DNA from: Actinomycetota bacterium
Lineage (GTDB): Bacteria; Actinomycetota; Thermoleophilia; Gaiellales; Gaiellaceae
Assembly (NCBI GenBank): GCA_005883365.1
Contig: VAXA01000130.1
Location: 1 to 6,374, forward strand
Reading direction: 5' to 3'
Length of the DNA: 6,374 bases
The notes beneath the pieces are model-generated. The model worked only from the letters and a program-made list of their open reading frames with translations. It did no database searches and had not been told where the DNA came from. This document shows, piece after piece, positions 5,405-6,374 of the stretch. Numbering within the stretch: the first letter of the stretch is position 1; each line of letters begins with the position of its first letter. A program made the position numbers and the translations under genes.

Positions 5405-5412
5405 CTTCGAGC

Positions 5413-5817
5413 ATGGCGCGCGCGCGACTCGTACTCCCTCTCGCCCTCGTCGGCTCTCTGGTTCCCTCGGGCGGAACAGCGGCCGCACGGACGAATATCG
5501 GACCCTGGGCTGGCTACTGGTGGGGACACGACCGAGGGCTGACGATCTCTCGCTCCGGGAGAGGCCTCGAAGGCGTCGATGACGGGTGTTGCACCCGGGA
5601 TATCACGATGACGTTCCAAATCCTCCGCGCCACCGGAACGAGGAAGTCCGGCCAGGCGAGGATCAGGGTCGTGAGCGTAAGGAGGTGGCACGTACCTGGG
5701 CGCAGCCGTCCGCACCCGGGACAGGTGGCGACACTGCGGCTCCGGCGCGGTGTCTTGACGGACGGCCTCACCGGAGCCACGTTCTGTGCACCCAGGGTCG
5801 ACCGCTGCGGCGTTTAG
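5413..5817 (+). CDS. Small exported protein of unknown function with conserved-looking cysteines
   Basis: A 134-residue protein. I chose ATG 5413 because it gives a clean signal peptide: positively charged MARAR, a hydrophobic core LVLPLALVGSLV, and a likely cleavage site near Thr-Ala-Ala-Ala (22-25). The mature part starts with an aromatic cluster GPWAGYWWGHDRGLTISRSG (30-49) and then Cys59-Cys60. Short alternating strands follow (MTFQILRA, ARIRVVSV, QVATLRLRRGVLTDGL), and it ends with Cys125 and Cys132. Four cysteines in an exported protein suggest disulfides, and the strand pattern suggests a small beta-sandwich or barrel. I do not recognise a named family, though small secreted Actinomycetota proteins with a WxG-H-x-G-L-T-I opening seem familiar. 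An in-frame GTG at 5395 would add six residues ahead of the signal and is less likely. The gene stands alone, ending 15 bases from the convergent transporter gene. Confidence 0.65.
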   Translation: MARARLVLPLALVGSLVPSGGTAAARTNIGPWAGYWWGHDRGLTISRSGRGLEGVDDGCCTRDITMTFQILRATGTRKSGQARIRVVSVRRWHVPGRSRPHPGQVATLRLRRGVLTDGLTGATFCAPRVDRCGV

Positions 5818-5832
5818 CTCCTGCTCGAGGGT

Positions 5833-6374
5833 CTAGGACAGCGCGATCAGCGCGACGCCGCCCGCGACGGTGGCGGCGCCGGCGAGCCGTTCCGGTCCTA
5901 TCCGCTCACGGAGGAACACTGCGGCGAGCAGCGCCGCGAGGACGATGCTCGTCTCGCGCACTGCCGCCACCTCGGGGGCGGGAGCGAGCCGAAGCGCGGC
6001 GAGCGCGAGCGCGTAGGCGCCGAAGGAGGCAGCCGCCGTGAGGAGCGCGCTCCACCCGAGCTCGGCCCGGAGCGCGCGTGCCCCTCGTCGCACCGCGACG
6101 ACCGGCACCGCGACGAGCCCGACCGGGGCAAGCACGAGCTCGAGGTACGGGAGCGCCGCCGCGTGCCTGAGCCCGTCTTTGTCGATGAGCGTGTAGCCGG
6201 CGATCGCGCAGCCGATCGCGAACGCAATCAGTACTCCCTCCGCTCCGCGCCGGACACCGCGCACGAGCACGACTCCGACGGCGACGAGGCAGACGCCCGC
6301 AGCCGCTCCTGCGGGCACGTGCCGGGCGAGCACGACAGCCGTCCCGAGCAGTACGAACAACGGCGCCGAGCCGC
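5833..6374 (-). CDS. EamA/DMT-superfamily transporter, C-terminal part (runs off the right edge)
   Basis: The frame is open to the window edge, giving at least 179 residues and a stop at 5833-5835 (TAG on the minus strand). The visible part begins in the end of the first EamA repeat (GSAPLFVLLGTAVVLARHVP) and continues through hydrophobic segments: CLVAVGVVLV, VLIAFAIGCAIAGYTLI, a stretch rich in Leu/Val/Pro, ALLTAAASFGAYALALAALR, and SIVLAALLAAVFLRERIG. It ends LAGAATVAGGVALIAL. The LRERIGPERLAGA segment near the end is the typical closing signature of EamA repeats (L-x-E-R-x-x-x-x-x-x-x-G). It is an inner-membrane drug/metabolite transporter with around six complete helices visible. The substrate cannot be inferred. 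TTG 6358 is inside the protein, so the real start is outside the window. It converges on the secreted-protein gene with no clear hairpin between them. Confidence 0.82.
   Translation of the reverse strand, partial: GSAPLFVLLGTAVVLARHVPAGAAAGVCLVAVGVVLVRGVRRGAEGVLIAFAIGCAIAGYTLIDKDGLRHAAALPYLELVLAPVGLVAVPVVAVRRGARALRAELGWSALLTAAASFGAYALALAALRLAPAPEVAAVRETSIVLAALLAAVFLRERIGPERLAGAATVAGGVALIALS

Noticed and set aside
5586..6041. Plus-strand open frame crossing the secreted-protein and transporter genes
   Set aside because: Basic low-complexity translation spanning two better-supported genes on opposite strands.
1..6374. CRISPR array, tRNA/rRNA genes, insertion sequences or prophage genes
   Set aside because: I saw no spaced direct repeats, no tRNA-like cloverleaf, and no transposase or integrase motifs in any frame.

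Overview
This is a high-GC, gene-dense window (third codon positions almost always G or C). It reads as soil-type Actinomycetota. The style of the homogentisate dioxygenase and of the GNAT fusion protein reminds me of Thermoleophilia/Gaiellales, but that placement is from memory, not a search. Every plus-strand start I chose is TTG or GTG, except the ATG of the small secreted protein. Clear Shine-Dalgarno sequences are absent, and translation seems to rely largely on stop/start overlaps.

Left part (1-2352), an aromatic (tyrosine/homogentisate-type) catabolic segment. It holds the 3' end of a fumarylacetoacetate-hydrolase-like gene, a compact sarcosine-oxidase-like FAD oxidoreductase that overlaps it by 4 bases (TTGA), and a homogentisate 1,2-dioxygenase (hmgA). 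The dioxygenase is broken: about 25-30 residues are missing at ~1838 and the frame shifts, although the sequence on both sides is well conserved. A 70-base imperfect palindrome lies within an unusual Gly/Ala-rich in-frame insertion in the same gene.

Middle part (2353-5346), four genes in one direction joined by three identical 4-base GTGA overlaps: an AlkA-type DNA glycosylase whose 5' end is unclear, a GNAT acetyltransferase fused to an unrecognised ~155-residue domain, a GST-like protein with a CPYC motif, and a tandem-rhodanese sulfurtransferase. A terminator-like hairpin with a T-rich tail follows. The GST-like protein could serve as the maleylacetoacetate isomerase between the dioxygenase and the hydrolase, which would link the two segments, but this is unproven.

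Right part (5347-6374): a TTGACA -35-like box directly after the hairpin precedes a small cysteine-containing exported protein of unknown function. This converges on an EamA/DMT-family membrane transporter on the minus strand that runs off the right edge.

Three apparent lesions within 2.3 kb (end of the hydrolase, middle of hmgA, start of the glycosylase) mean that either local gene decay or an assembly/sequencing fault should be considered before any functional reading of the left part.
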